From Actinomadura macrotermitis (GTDB lineage Bacteria; Actinomycetota; Actinomycetes; Streptosporangiales; Streptosporangiaceae), in assembly GCF_009604375.1 (NCBI RefSeq), contig NZ_WEGH01000002.1, positions 186,001-250,000 on the forward strand: 64,000 nt of DNA, given 5' to 3'. Shown piece after piece: positions 31,345 to 39,896 of this stretch. The notes beneath the pieces are model-generated. The model was given only the letters and a program-made list of their open reading frames with translations, ran no database searches and was not told where the DNA came from. A program made the position numbers and the translations under genes. Positions within the stretch are counted from its first letter, which is position 1; each line of letters starts with the position of its first letter.

Positions 31345-31905
31345 CTGCATACCCCCCGTACCCCCCTGATCGCCCGTATCGTCCGCAAGCCGTTCGCCGG
31401 TGCCCTCGTGGTCACCTCGGCGGCCACGATCGGAGCCTCGCTCCTGGTCGCCGGACCGGTCCAGGCGGCGGCCGCGCCGCAGCAGGCGGCCACGGTGAGC
31501 GCTCTGACGAGCGTCTCCAAGGCCCGGGCGGCCAAGCAGAAGTCCCGTGCGAACTACGCCGTCCGCTACGCCTACAAGCAGATCGGCGACCCCTACCGCT
31601 ACGGCGGCACCGGCCCGGGCTCCTGGGACTGCTCCGGCCTGGCCGGCGGCTCCTGGCGCAAGGCCGGCGTGAAGCTGCCGCGCACCACCCAGCAGATCTA
31701 CCGCGCCGTCAAGTTCAAGGTGAGCTGGAAGGGCGCCGTCGCCGGCGACCTGCTCTTCTTCTACGGCGGCAAGTCCCACATGGGCATCTACGTCGGCAAC
31801 GGCTACATGATCCACGCGCCCGGCTCCGGCCGCCGGGTCAAGAAGGTCAAGCTCAACAGCTACTACAAGCGCAACTTCAGCGGCGCCGTCCGCCCCGGTT
31901 ACTAG
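31345..31905 (+). CDS. Secreted NlpC/P60 peptidoglycan endopeptidase (copy 2), CTG start
   Basis: The product is 186 residues from CTG 31345, which lies five bases after AGGAG (31335-31339), exactly as in copy 1. A later GTG (31408) would cut the signal peptide (RIVRKPFAGALVVTSAATIGASLLVAGPVQA). The NlpC/P60 domain is almost identical to that of copy 1 (about 31560-31900 against 30460-30800): WDCSGLAGGSW for the Cys, SHMGIYVGNG for the His. The signal peptide and linker differ strongly, so the domains have been kept alike by conversion or selection. Two secreted one-domain hydrolases in tandem suggest dosage or staged wall cleavage. Confidence 0.9.
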   Translation: MHTPRTPLIARIVRKPFAGALVVTSAATIGASLLVAGPVQAAAAPQQAATVSALTSVSKARAAKQKSRANYAVRYAYKQIGDPYRYGGTGPGSWDCSGLAGGSWRKAGVKLPRTTQQIYRAVKFKVSWKGAVAGDLLFFYGGKSHMGIYVGNGYMIHAPGSGRRVKKVKLNSYYKRNFSGAVRPGY

Positions 31906-31922
31906 AACCGGCGAAAGACGAA

Positions 31923-31957
31923 GCAGCCCCGGCACCGGTGAGCGGTGCCGGGGCTGC
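31923..31957. terminator. Bidirectional hairpin between NlpC copy 2 and ene-reductase
   Basis: GCAGCCCCGGCACCG and its perfect complement are separated by five bases. It lies between the convergent gene ends at 31905 and 31971 and can stop both messages. Confidence 0.8.
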
Positions 31958-31970
31958 GCCATGTCCGGGG

Positions 31971-33047
31971 TCACTCCCCGAGCAGGGGGTAGTCGGTGTA
32001 GCCGCGGTGGTCGCCGCCGTAGAAGGTCGCCGGGTCCGCCTCGTTGTAGGGACCGCCGGCCTTGATCCGGTCGGGCAGGTCGGGGTTGGCCAGCCACAGC
32101 TGCGCGAACGCGACCGCGTCGGCGACGCCCTCGCGCAGCGCGTCCGCCCCGTACTCCGGCCGCGCCGGGAACGACTCCGGCGTCGGGTGCGGGTTGAGGA
32201 TCAGCGTGCCCGGCCAGGCCGCGCGGATCCGCCGCGTCATCGCCCGGTCGCCCGTCTCCATGACGTGCACGTAGGCCAGGCCGAGCGGCGCGAGCCCGGC
32301 GGCCAGCGCCGGGTACAGCTCGGCGGTGTCGCTCTCGGTGATGCCGTTGAGGGTGTTGCCCGGCGACATCCGGAAGCCGACCCGGTCCGCGCCGATCGCG
32401 TCGCCGACGGCCCGCGCGACCTCCACCGCGAACCGGATCCGGTTGCGCACCGGGCCGCCGTAGGCGTCGGTGCGGGTGTTGCTGCCGTCGGCGAGGAACT
32501 GGTGGATCAGGTAGCCGTTGGCGCCGTGCAGCTCGACGCCGTCGAAACCGGCCGCGATCGCGTTGCGGGCCGCATCGGCGAACTCCGCCACCACCGTCTC
32601 GATGTCCTCCGGTGTCATCTCGCGCGGCACCGGGTGCTCCAGCATGCCCTCCGGGGTGAACAGCCGCTCGCCGGACGCGATCGCCGACGGGGCGACCGGC
32701 AGCCCGCCGTCGGCGTAAAGGTAGGGGTGCCCGATGCGGCCCGTGTGCATGATCTGCGCGAAGATGACGCCGCCCTCGTCGTGCACCGCGCCGGTCACCC
32801 GCCGCCAGGCCGCCACCTGGTCGTCGCTGTGCAGGCCGGGCGTCCAGATGTAGCCCTGGCCGCGCTCGCTCGGCTGCACGCCCTCGGTGATGATCAGCCC
32901 GGCGGCGGCGCGCTGGGCGTAGTACTCGGCGGTCAGCCCGGTGACCTGGCCGGCGTCGGCGGCGCGGCTGCGGGTCATCGGCGCCATCACCAGGCGGTTG
33001 CGCAGCTCCAGCTTCCCTGCGGTCAGCGGCTCGAACAGCTCTTCCAT
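31971..33047 (-). CDS. Old-yellow-enzyme family ene-reductase (NemA-like)
   Basis: This 358-residue FMN flavoprotein is a TIM barrel: RLVMAPMTRSRA at the N-terminus (Thr near the flavin), FAQIMHTGRIGHP, the substrate-binding pair in GVELHGANGYLIHQFL (His/Asn), the catalytic Tyr region in SNTRTDAYGGPVRNRIRF and the FMN phosphate loop near ALREGVADAVAFAQLWLANPDL. It reduces activated C=C bonds with NAD(P)H, often in detoxification of electrophiles or nitro compounds. It is divergent from a LAL regulator, with 99 bp between starts, so control by that regulator is possible but unproven. Confidence 0.95.
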   Translation of the reverse strand: MEELFEPLTAGKLELRNRLVMAPMTRSRAADAGQVTGLTAEYYAQRAAAGLIITEGVQPSERGQGYIWTPGLHSDDQVAAWRRVTGAVHDEGGVIFAQIMHTGRIGHPYLYADGGLPVAPSAIASGERLFTPEGMLEHPVPREMTPEDIETVVAEFADAARNAIAAGFDGVELHGANGYLIHQFLADGSNTRTDAYGGPVRNRIRFAVEVARAVGDAIGADRVGFRMSPGNTLNGITESDTAELYPALAAGLAPLGLAYVHVMETGDRAMTRRIRAAWPGTLILNPHPTPESFPARPEYGADALREGVADAVAFAQLWLANPDLPDRIKAGGPYNEADPATFYGGDHRGYTDYPLLGE

Positions 33048-33146
33048 GACGTCTCCTAGGCCGGTTCTTCTGAGGACGAACCTAGAAAAGGTCGCCTAGG
33101 GGCCGAATCCGTAAGGTTTCGGTACCGGGGCACGTAGTTTTGTCCC

Positions 33147-35702
33147 GTGCTCTACGGGCGGGACGAAGAGAGGCGGCGCATCGCCGCGTTGGTCGGCGAG
33201 GCGCGCGACGGCAGCCGCAGCGGTGTCCTGGTGCTGCGGGGCGAGGCCGGCATCGGCAAGTCCGCGCTGCTGGAGTCCGCGGCGTCGGATGCCGCGGGCG
33301 TCCGGGTGCTGCGGATCACCGGCTTCGAGGCCGAGTCCGGCATCGCGTTCGCCGGGCTGAACCAGGTGCTGTGGCCGCTGCGCGACCGGCTGGAGGCGCT
33401 GCCCGCGCCGCAGGCCACCGCGCTGCGCGGCGCGCTCGGCCTCGCGCAGGCCGGGCCGGACCGGTTCACCGCGGGCCTGGCGCTGCTGACGCTGCTGGCC
33501 GACCTCGCCGAGGAGGAGCCGGTGCTCCTGCTCGTCGACGACGCGCAGTGGCTGGATCCCGCGAGCGCCGAGGCGCTGCTGTTCACCGCGCGGCGCCTCG
33601 CCGCCGAGCCGGTGACGATGCTGCTCGCCACCCGCGAGGACGGCCTCACCGGCACCGGACTGCCCGAACTGCCGCTCGCCCGCCTGGACGCCGCCGCCGC
33701 CGAGGAACTGCTCGCCGCCCGCGACCTGGCGCCCGCGCTGCGCGCGCGCATCGTCGCCGAGGCCGGCGGCAACCCCCTGGCCCTGCTGGAGTTCAGCACC
33801 ACCGGCCGGAGCCTGCCCGGCGGGGCGATGCCGCTGCCGGTCACCGAACGCGTGCTGGACGCCTACCAAGGGCAGATCGCCGTGCTGCCCGAACGCACCC
33901 GGCTGATGCTGCTGATCGCCGCCGCCGAGGGGCGCGGGTACCTGCCGGCGCTGCTCGGCGCGGGCGAGGCGCTCGGCGTCGGCCTGGACGACCTGGAGCC
34001 GGCCGAGCAGGCCCGGCTGATCGAGGTCCGCGGGACCGCGATCGGGTTCCGGCACCCGCTGATCCGGTCGGCGGCCTACCTCGGCGCGCCCGCCGGCCGC
34101 CGGATCACCGTCCACCAGGCGCTCGCCGAGGCGTCCGAGGACCCCGACTGCGCGACCCGGCACCGCGCGTCCGCCGCGATGGCGCCCGACGAGGGGGTCG
34201 CCGCGGCCCTGGACGACGCGGCCGGGCGCGCGCTCTCCCGCGGCGGCCTCGCCAACGCCGCGTCGCTGCGCTACCAGGCGGCGCAGCTGTCCCCGACCCG
34301 CGCCGGGAAGGCGGCACGGCTGGTGTCGGCCGCCGAGGCCATGCTGGACACCGGCCTCACCGACGAGGCCGACGACCTGGCCGGGCAGGCCGGCCGGCTC
34401 ACCGCCGACCCGGCGCAGCAGGCCCGCGTCGCGCGGGTGCGCGCCGCCGTCGAGCACGAGCGCGGCGACCCCGCCGCCGCGGCCCGGATGCTGCTCGCCC
34501 ACGACGACCCCGGGCTGCTGCGCACCGCCGCGTCCTACGCCTGGACGGCCGGCGAGGACGCCCTCGTCGGCCGCGCCGCCGAGCGCCTGCCCGATGACCT
34601 GGGCGTACGCGGCCTGGCGCTGGTCGCGGCCGGCGATCACGCCGCCGGGGTCCCGCTGCTCGCCCGGCTGATCGAGCAGGTCCGCGACACCGACCGGCCG
34701 CGCGCGGTGCACGCCGGGCTCGTCATCGGCGCCGACGAGGTCACCCTGGAGCTCGCCGCCGCGCAGGTCGAGCACGACCGCCGGCACGGCCTGATCGGCG
34801 CGCTGCCGACCGCGCTGCAGGCCCTGGCCGAGGCCCAGGTCGCCGCCGGGCTGCACGCGGGCGCCGAGGCGGCCCTCGCCGAGGCCGCCGCGCTGGCCCG
34901 CGACACCGGCCTCGTGCGCCGCGCCCGCCGGCTGGAGGCGGTGGCGGCCCGGATCGCCGCGATCGAGGGCGACGAGGACCGGCTGCGCGCCCTCGCCGCC
35001 GCCGCGCCCGCGTCCCGCGCCGTCGACGCCGCGCACGCCCTGCTCGACCTCGGCGCCGGCCGCTACGACGACGCGCTGCGCCGCCTCGAAGCGACCGGCT
35101 CGCACGCCCCCGCCGCCGACCTGGTGGAGGCGGCGGTGCGGCTCGGCGAGCCCGAGCGGGCCCGAAAGGCCGCCGCGCGCTTCGCCGCCTGGGCGCAGGC
35201 CGGCGGGCAGCCGTGGGCCCTCGCCGTCGCGGCCCGCAACGAGGCGCTGCTCACCGACGCCGAGGAGCCGTTCCTGCGGGCCGCCGCGCTGCGCCCGACG
35301 CGCCCGTTCGAGCGGGCCCGCACCGACCTGCTGCACGGCGAGTGGCTGCGGCGCCACCGCCGCCGCTCCGACGCCCGCGGCCCGCTGCGCGCCGCCCTGG
35401 ACGCCTTCGAGGCCCTGCGCGCCGCGCCCTGGGCCGAGCGCGCCCGCGCCGAGCTGCGCGCGACCGGCGAGGCCGGCGCCGCCGCCGAGGCCACCGCCCC
35501 CGGCCTGCTGGACCGGCTCACCCCGCAGGAGCTGCAGGTCGTCCGCCTGGCCGCCGACGGCACCAGCAGCCGCGAGATCGCCGCCCGGCTGTTCCTCAGC
35601 CCCCGCACCGTCGAGTACCACCTGTACAAGGCGTATCCGAAACTCGGCGTCTCGTCGCGCCGCGAACTGTCCCGCCTGCCCTTGGAGGCCCTTGCTTCAT
35701 GA
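33147..35702 (+). CDS. LAL-type LuxR-family transcriptional regulator (AAA/TPR/HTH)
   Basis: This 851-residue regulator starts at GTG 33147 (VLYGRDEERRRIAALVGEARDG). It has an AAA ATPase with Walker A GEAGIGKSALLES (about residue 32) and Walker B LLLVDDAQWLDPASAE, a long helical TPR-like middle, and a C-terminal LuxR helix-turn-helix (LTPQELQVVRLAADGTSSREIAARLFLSPRTVEYHL, last 65 residues). This is the MalT/PikD-like large ATP-binding LuxR layout. The stop overlaps the ADP-ribosylglycohydrolase-like start by four bases. It is divergent from the ene-reductase and likely controls a neighbour; ligand unknown. Confidence 0.93.
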   Translation: MLYGRDEERRRIAALVGEARDGSRSGVLVLRGEAGIGKSALLESAASDAAGVRVLRITGFEAESGIAFAGLNQVLWPLRDRLEALPAPQATALRGALGLAQAGPDRFTAGLALLTLLADLAEEEPVLLLVDDAQWLDPASAEALLFTARRLAAEPVTMLLATREDGLTGTGLPELPLARLDAAAAEELLAARDLAPALRARIVAEAGGNPLALLEFSTTGRSLPGGAMPLPVTERVLDAYQGQIAVLPERTRLMLLIAAAEGRGYLPALLGAGEALGVGLDDLEPAEQARLIEVRGTAIGFRHPLIRSAAYLGAPAGRRITVHQALAEASEDPDCATRHRASAAMAPDEGVAAALDDAAGRALSRGGLANAASLRYQAAQLSPTRAGKAARLVSAAEAMLDTGLTDEADDLAGQAGRLTADPAQQARVARVRAAVEHERGDPAAAARMLLAHDDPGLLRTAASYAWTAGEDALVGRAAERLPDDLGVRGLALVAAGDHAAGVPLLARLIEQVRDTDRPRAVHAGLVIGADEVTLELAAAQVEHDRRHGLIGALPTALQALAEAQVAAGLHAGAEAALAEAAALARDTGLVRRARRLEAVAARIAAIEGDEDRLRALAAAAPASRAVDAAHALLDLGAGRYDDALRRLEATGSHAPAADLVEAAVRLGEPERARKAAARFAAWAQAGGQPWALAVAARNEALLTDAEEPFLRAAALRPTRPFERARTDLLHGEWLRRHRRRSDARGPLRAALDAFEALRAAPWAERARAELRATGEAGAAAEATAPGLLDRLTPQELQVVRLAADGTSSREIAARLFLSPRTVEYHLYKAYPKLGVSSRRELSRLPLEALAS

Positions 35703-36550
35703 CCGACCCCATGCTCGCCTCGCTGCTCGGCCTCATGGTCGGCGACGCCCTCGGCTCGCAGTTCTTCGTCCCGGCCAACCGCGCCGCCTTCGACGCTCAG
35801 GCGCTGCCGCCCGGCCCGTGGGCATGGACCGACGACACCGAGATGGCCGCCTCGCTCCACCTGATCCTGAACCGGTACGGGAAGGTCGACCAGGACGCGC
35901 TCGCGGCGAGCTTCGCCGAACGGCACGACTTCGACCGCGGCTACGGGCCCGGCACCAACCGGCTGCTGCGGCTCGTCCGCGAGGGCGGCGACTGGCGCAC
36001 GCTCGCGCGCGAGTCGTTCGACGGGCAGGGGTCGTGGGGCAACGGCGCCGCGATGCGGGTCGCACCGCTCGGCGCCCGCTTCGCCGCCGACCCGGCCGAG
36101 GCGGCGCGGCAGGCCGCGCTGTCGGCCGAGGTGACGCACCCGCACCCCGAGGCTGTCGCGGGCGCGGTCGCCGTCGCGGTGGCGGCGGCGCTGGCCCGCT
36201 CCGGCCCGCGCCCCGGGCCGTTCCTGGACGGCGTGCTCGCGCACGTCCCCGCCGGCAAGGTCCGGGACGGCATCGCCGAGGCGCGGCACCTGCTGACGGT
36301 CTCCGACCCGTCCGTGGCCGCGTCGGTGCTCGGCAACGGGCGGCAGGTCGCCGCGCACGACACCGTCCCGTTCACGATGTGGGCGGCGGCGCGGCACCTC
36401 GGCGACTACGAGGCGGCGTTCTGGACCACCGCGGCGGCGGGCGGCGACATCGACACCACCTGCGCGATCGTCGGCGGCATCGTCGGCTCCCCGCCGGCCG
36501 CCTGGCTGGCCGAGTGCGAGCCGCCGCCCGCCTGGGCGCTCACCCCATGA
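35699..36550 (+). CDS. ADP-ribosylglycohydrolase (DraG/ARH) family protein
   Basis: This 283-residue protein starts at ATG 35699, overlapping the LAL regulator stop. It has the di-metal marks of the ARH family: GLMVGDALGSQF, then PWAWTDDTEMAAS and, near the end, AAAGGDIDTTCAIVGGIVG. It removes ADP-ribose from modified proteins or related O-acetyl-ADP-ribose substrates. GQGSWGNGAAMRVAPLG is a further conserved block. Its coupling to a LAL-type regulator is unexpected and could mean that the regulator or its ligand is ADP-ribosylated. It overlaps the convergent thioesterase gene by 11 bp at the 3' end. Confidence 0.92.
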   Translation: MTDPMLASLLGLMVGDALGSQFFVPANRAAFDAQALPPGPWAWTDDTEMAASLHLILNRYGKVDQDALAASFAERHDFDRGYGPGTNRLLRLVREGGDWRTLARESFDGQGSWGNGAAMRVAPLGARFAADPAEAARQAALSAEVTHPHPEAVAGAVAVAVAAALARSGPRPGPFLDGVLAHVPAGKVRDGIAEARHLLTVSDPSVAASVLGNGRQVAAHDTVPFTMWAAARHLGDYEAAFWTTAAAGGDIDTTCAIVGGIVGSPPAAWLAECEPPPAWALTP

Positions 36551-36938
36551 TCGCGTAGACGGTGCTGGCGTGCGCGGCGGGCTCGGCCTCGCCCTCGGCG
36601 ATCAGCGTGATGTCGGCGAACGCCAGCGTCCGGCCGAGCTTGGTCACCGCCGCCTCCACCAGCACGTCCCGGTCCTTGACGGGCCGCTGGAACGTGGTGT
36701 TCAGCTGCACCGTCGTCATCGGCACGAACCCGCCCCGCGCCGCCGAGATCGCGATCACCGTGGCGGTGTCGGCGGCGGCCATCATCGCCTGCCCCGACAG
36801 CCCGCCGCCCTCCCGGGCCAGCCGCGCCGACCACGGCAGCCGCAGCACCGCCCGGCGCTCCTCGACCTTCTCGACCGTGAGGCCGAGCTCCAGCACCCAG
36901 GGCGCGAAGTTGTCGCGCAGGATCTCATCGCCGTCCAT
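36540..36938 (-). CDS. PaaI-type hot-dog thioesterase
   Basis: This 132-residue protein starts at ATG 36938 (MDGDEILRDNFAPWVLELG). It has the hot-dog helix and strand order: LSGQAMMAAADTATVIAISAA (helix), then FVPMTTVQLNTTFQRPVKD and DVLVEAAVTKLGRTLAFADITLIA. Members hydrolyse acyl- or aryl-CoA thioesters. GG-LSGQAMM takes the place of the usual HGG. It is head-to-head with the P450 gene, whose start is 25 bp away, so the two share a promoter region. The substrate is unknown. Confidence 0.85.
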   Translation of the reverse strand: MDGDEILRDNFAPWVLELGLTVEKVEERRAVLRLPWSARLAREGGGLSGQAMMAAADTATVIAISAARGGFVPMTTVQLNTTFQRPVKDRDVLVEAAVTKLGRTLAFADITLIAEGEAEPAAHASTVYAIMG

Positions 36939-36962
36939 GCCGCCATGATGCACGCTGGGGGC

Positions 36963-38219
36963 ATGCGTGAGGAGTTGTTCCTGCCCGCCACCTACGCCGA
37001 GGCCGTCCCCTACCCGGCGTTCCGCCGGCTGCGCGCGCAGGAGCCGGTCTGCCGGATCCCCGAGCCCGCCGTCGGCCCCTGGCCCGCCGGGACGGGCTTC
37101 TGGGCGGTGTTCCGGCACGCCGACGTCAAGCACGTGCTGCGCTCCCCCGGCCTGTTCTCCTCCCACCTCGGCGCCACCCAGATCCGCGACCCCGACACAC
37201 CGCAGGACCTGGAGTTCGTCCGGGCGATGATGCTCAACCAGGACCCGCCGGGGCATTCCCGGCTGCGCCGGATCGTCGCGGCCGCGTTCACGCCACGCGC
37301 CGTCCGCGCCCTGGAGGCGACGATCGAGGCCCGCGCCCGCGCCCTGATCCGCGGCGCCCGCGGCGACGTCGACTTCGTGGAGCTGGTCGCCGACCTGCCC
37401 GTCTGGACGCTCGCGCACATCATGGGCGTGCCCGAGCAGGACCGGCGGCTGCTGTACGACTGGGCGTCCCGGGTGATCGGCTACCAGGACGCCGACTACG
37501 CGGACCTGTCCACCGCCGAGGGCCTGACCCCGATGGGCCGCGCGGCGCTGGCCCACCGCCCGGCCTCGCCGACCCACCCCGACGGCCGCCCGGTCAACCC
37601 CCGCTCCCGCGCCGCACTGGCCGACATGTTCGCCTACGCCCACGCCCTCGCCGCCCGCGAACCCGCGGGCATCGTCGCGTCCATGCTCGCCCACGGCCTC
37701 ACCCCGGCCGAGTTCGAGATGACGTTCTTCCTGTTCGCCGTCGCCGGGAACGAGACCCTGCGCAACGGCATCCCCGGCGGCCTGCTCACCCTCCTGGAGC
37801 ACCCCGCCGAACTGGCCCGGCTGCGCGCGGACCCGTCCCTGCTGCCCTCGGCCGTCGAGGAGATGCTGCGGTACTGGCCGCCGGTCATGGACTTCCGCCG
37901 CACCGCGACCACGGACCTCGAACTCGGCGGCCGGAAGATCCGCGCCGGCGACAAGGTGGTCGTCTTCCACGCCTCGGCCAACCGCGACGAGACCGTCTTC
38001 ACCGACCCGGACCGCTTCGACATCACCCGGAAGCCGAACGACCACCTCAGCTTCGGCTTCGGCCCGCACTTCTGCCTCGGGGCGCACCTGGCCCGCACCC
38101 AGATGCGCGCCGTCTTCCGCGAACTGCTGCCGCTCCGCGTCACCCTGGCCGGCCCGCCGGTCCGGCTGGCGTCCAACTTCCAGAACGGCCTGAAGCGCCT
38201 GCCCGTCCACCTCGCATGA
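36963..38219 (+). CDS. Cytochrome P450
   Basis: This 418-residue P450 has the I-helix motif FAVAGNETLRNG, the K-helix ExxR in AVEEMLRYWPPVMDFRR and the heme-binding loop FGFGPHFCLGAHLAR with the cysteine thiolate. It starts at ATG 36963; an ATG five codons earlier is possible. The MDFRRTATTDLELGG stretch and LNQDPPGHSRLRRIVAAAFTPRAV place it among CYP125/142-like or linalool-type bacterial P450s, acting on lipids or terpenoids. No ferredoxin or reductase is nearby, so a distant redox partner is needed. It is the last gene before the tRNA-Lys. Confidence 0.95.
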   Translation: MREELFLPATYAEAVPYPAFRRLRAQEPVCRIPEPAVGPWPAGTGFWAVFRHADVKHVLRSPGLFSSHLGATQIRDPDTPQDLEFVRAMMLNQDPPGHSRLRRIVAAAFTPRAVRALEATIEARARALIRGARGDVDFVELVADLPVWTLAHIMGVPEQDRRLLYDWASRVIGYQDADYADLSTAEGLTPMGRAALAHRPASPTHPDGRPVNPRSRAALADMFAYAHALAAREPAGIVASMLAHGLTPAEFEMTFFLFAVAGNETLRNGIPGGLLTLLEHPAELARLRADPSLLPSAVEEMLRYWPPVMDFRRTATTDLELGGRKIRAGDKVVVFHASANRDETVFTDPDRFDITRKPNDHLSFGFGPHFCLGAHLARTQMRAVFRELLPLRVTLAGPPVRLASNFQNGLKRLPVHLA

Positions 38220-38350
38220 TCGTCCCGGAGGCATATCCGAGATGCGCCCGCCCAGAGCGCCCTCTAGACTCGTGCCGGGCCCGAGATGGGCCCGCAGCAT
38301 GATCTGTGGTAGCCATGGAGGGCCGGACGATCTCGCCCGGCCACCACCCA

Positions 38351-38423
38351 GGGTCGCTAGCTCAATTGGCAGAGCTCCGGACTTTTAATCCGTAGGTTGT
38401 GGGTTCGAGTCCCACGCGACCCA
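38351..38423 (+). tRNA. tRNA-Lys (anticodon TTT)
   Basis: A 73-base cloverleaf: acceptor stem GGGTCGC with GCGACCC, anticodon loop CTTTTAA with TTT at 38384-38386, T-arm containing GGTTCGAGTCC, and discriminator A. The 3' CCA is not encoded. Its 3' end is repeated at 59882-59896. Confidence 0.97.
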
Positions 38424-38424
38424 C
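38410..38424 (+). repeat. Candidate left attachment repeat (attL) in the tRNA-Lys 3' end
   Basis: TCCCACGCGACCCAC ends the tRNA gene and continues one base beyond it; the same 15 bases recur at 59882-59896 in direct orientation. tRNA 3' ends are the standard targets of tyrosine integrases. Confidence 0.7.
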
Positions 38425-38429
38425 CCGGC

Positions 38430-39270
38430 TCGACCAGGGCGAACGCGAAAATGTCGCGTTCGCCCTGCGCCGTCTTTGGGTGTTTCGTTCCCGTGTTTGC
38501 TCGATGTTTGCTCGGCGGGCGCAGCCGGGTGTGGTCTCCGGACTCACCTGCTACGCCCTGGCGCTGCGGTGAACGGAGAGCTCGCCTCAAACGCCCATGA
38601 TCCGGTCGCCGAGCTACTGGCGAGCGGAGTTGGACCGATATAGCCGATTCTAGCAAGCTCTTGTGAGCCGATGGCCGGGACCGCGATTCACCAAGAGTGC
38701 GGCTGATTAGCCGATGGCGGTGGTCCGATTGCCATCGACCAGCGCGACCAGCGAGACGTGCTTAGCGCTGACAGCAGCAAGGTGTACCACCTGCGTTGCT
38801 GATACGCCGGTCCCAGATATACGGCCCGAAGGTGGACCATCATCCCCTCCAGCCGCAGCTGTATCCAGTTCAGCCCGACGTCAACTCATGCCCTCAACTC
38901 TCATCGCTATCAAACACTCGCCGGGATAACCCATAGTCCCGAGGCAGACCATCCGCTACAGAGCGTCATCAGGACTTCGACGGTTCCCAGAGGATGAGTG
39001 ATCTACATCACAGAAGAAGTGAAACCGATGCTCTGCATCATCAACGCAACGGACTTGACAGCCCCTATCTGAGCAGGTCAAGGCCTCCCTCAGAAAAGAT
39101 TGTCACACAAAGTAAGCCTTCAGTTGCGGTTGGCCATACCCCTGAAGTCGCGCTCCAGCTTGCCCAGCTTTAACAGTCAGTGCACCATGAGCCGGGAATT
39201 TATCCCCGGTCCCGCAGCCTTGCTTGCCGGCTCGCTGCGGGACCGGGCTACCACATGGGCGAAAGGAAGT
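38430..39270. other. Gene-poor left end of the island
   Basis: About 840 bp of lower-GC DNA holds no convincing gene on either strand. Short open frames lack codon bias, ribosome sites and recognisable motifs. The last 100 bp before 39275 probably carry the promoter of the secreted-protein gene. Confidence 0.5.
38435..38467. terminator. Hairpin just after the tRNA-Lys gene
   Basis: A 14-bp perfect stem (CAGGGCGAACGCGA with its complement at 38454-38467) around AAATG lies 12 bp beyond the tRNA. It may end the tRNA transcript or mark the element's left end. Confidence 0.55.
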
Positions 39271-39274
39271 CTAC

Positions 39275-39766
39275 ATGGTCGCGCCATTTTCGCGTACCCT
39301 GAAACGAGCTGCGGTCGTGACCACAGCCAGCCTCGTGTCTGCCACCGGCGCGCTGGTGCTGACGAGTTCGCCGGCCTCGGCCGCGACTGTCTGGTGTGGC
39401 TCTTGGCTGCAGTACCCCTCGAAGGCCAGCCAGTATGCCGTGGTGCAGGGCACTGAGGCCACGATCGGCACCTACCAGGGGAAGCGGCACTACATGCGTG
39501 TGCTCGCCGGCCTGTACAACGGGGAATGGTATGCCTTCGCGAAGGAATACAACGCCGGAGTAGCTGACTTCCTGGCGATGATCTGGGTCAACCGCGGCAA
39601 CAACGGCATTTACCAGTGTGGCGGATCCGATGGTGGCCCGAAGGTGTACCCGGGATCTTGGCCTTCGGAGGCCTATACCGCTGGCGTGGACTACCCCCAT
39701 GCCATGAAGGTTCAAGCCAAGATCGATACGTCATCGCCCATCTATGGCCCGGTGGCCTACACATAA
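39275..39766 (+). CDS. Secreted protein of unknown function (163 aa)
   Basis: The start ATG 39275 has GAAAGGAAG seven bases upstream. A Sec signal peptide (MVAPFSRTLKRAAVVTTASL to SSPASA) is clear. The mature protein of about 125 residues has two cysteines (VWCGSW and IYQCGG) and many aromatic residues (YMRVLAGLYNGEWYAFAKEYN), as in small secreted beta proteins. I recognise no family. It is the first gene of a block that continues with a lipoprotein, an exporter and a giant toxin-like protein, all on one strand. It could be an effector, a wall-binding factor or a bacteriocin-like product; none is demonstrated. Confidence 0.75.
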   Translation: MVAPFSRTLKRAAVVTTASLVSATGALVLTSSPASAATVWCGSWLQYPSKASQYAVVQGTEATIGTYQGKRHYMRVLAGLYNGEWYAFAKEYNAGVADFLAMIWVNRGNNGIYQCGGSDGGPKVYPGSWPSEAYTAGVDYPHAMKVQAKIDTSSPIYGPVAYT

Positions 39767-39896
39767 GGGCCGGGTTGATAAGGAGCCACCAAAAAGCTGA
39801 GTGAATGGGGCAGGGCGACAGGCTTACGGCCTAAGCCCTGCCCTGTTCGAGGCAGGACATATTTCCTTCCGAAGGGAAGGAAGTTGGGAAATATTG

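Noticed and set aside
35699..38219. A P450 next to a LAL regulator as a natural-product gene cluster
   Set aside because: No synthase, tailoring set or transporter accompanies them; thioesterase and P450 alone do not define a cluster.
38357..38656. Minus-strand open frames ending RVGLEPTTYGLK-like over the tRNA
   Set aside because: This is the familiar artefact of translating a tRNA gene's antisense strand; it is not a protein gene.
38714..38929. 71-codon plus-strand open frame in the island's left end
   Set aside because: No ribosome site, weak codon bias and no recognisable motif.
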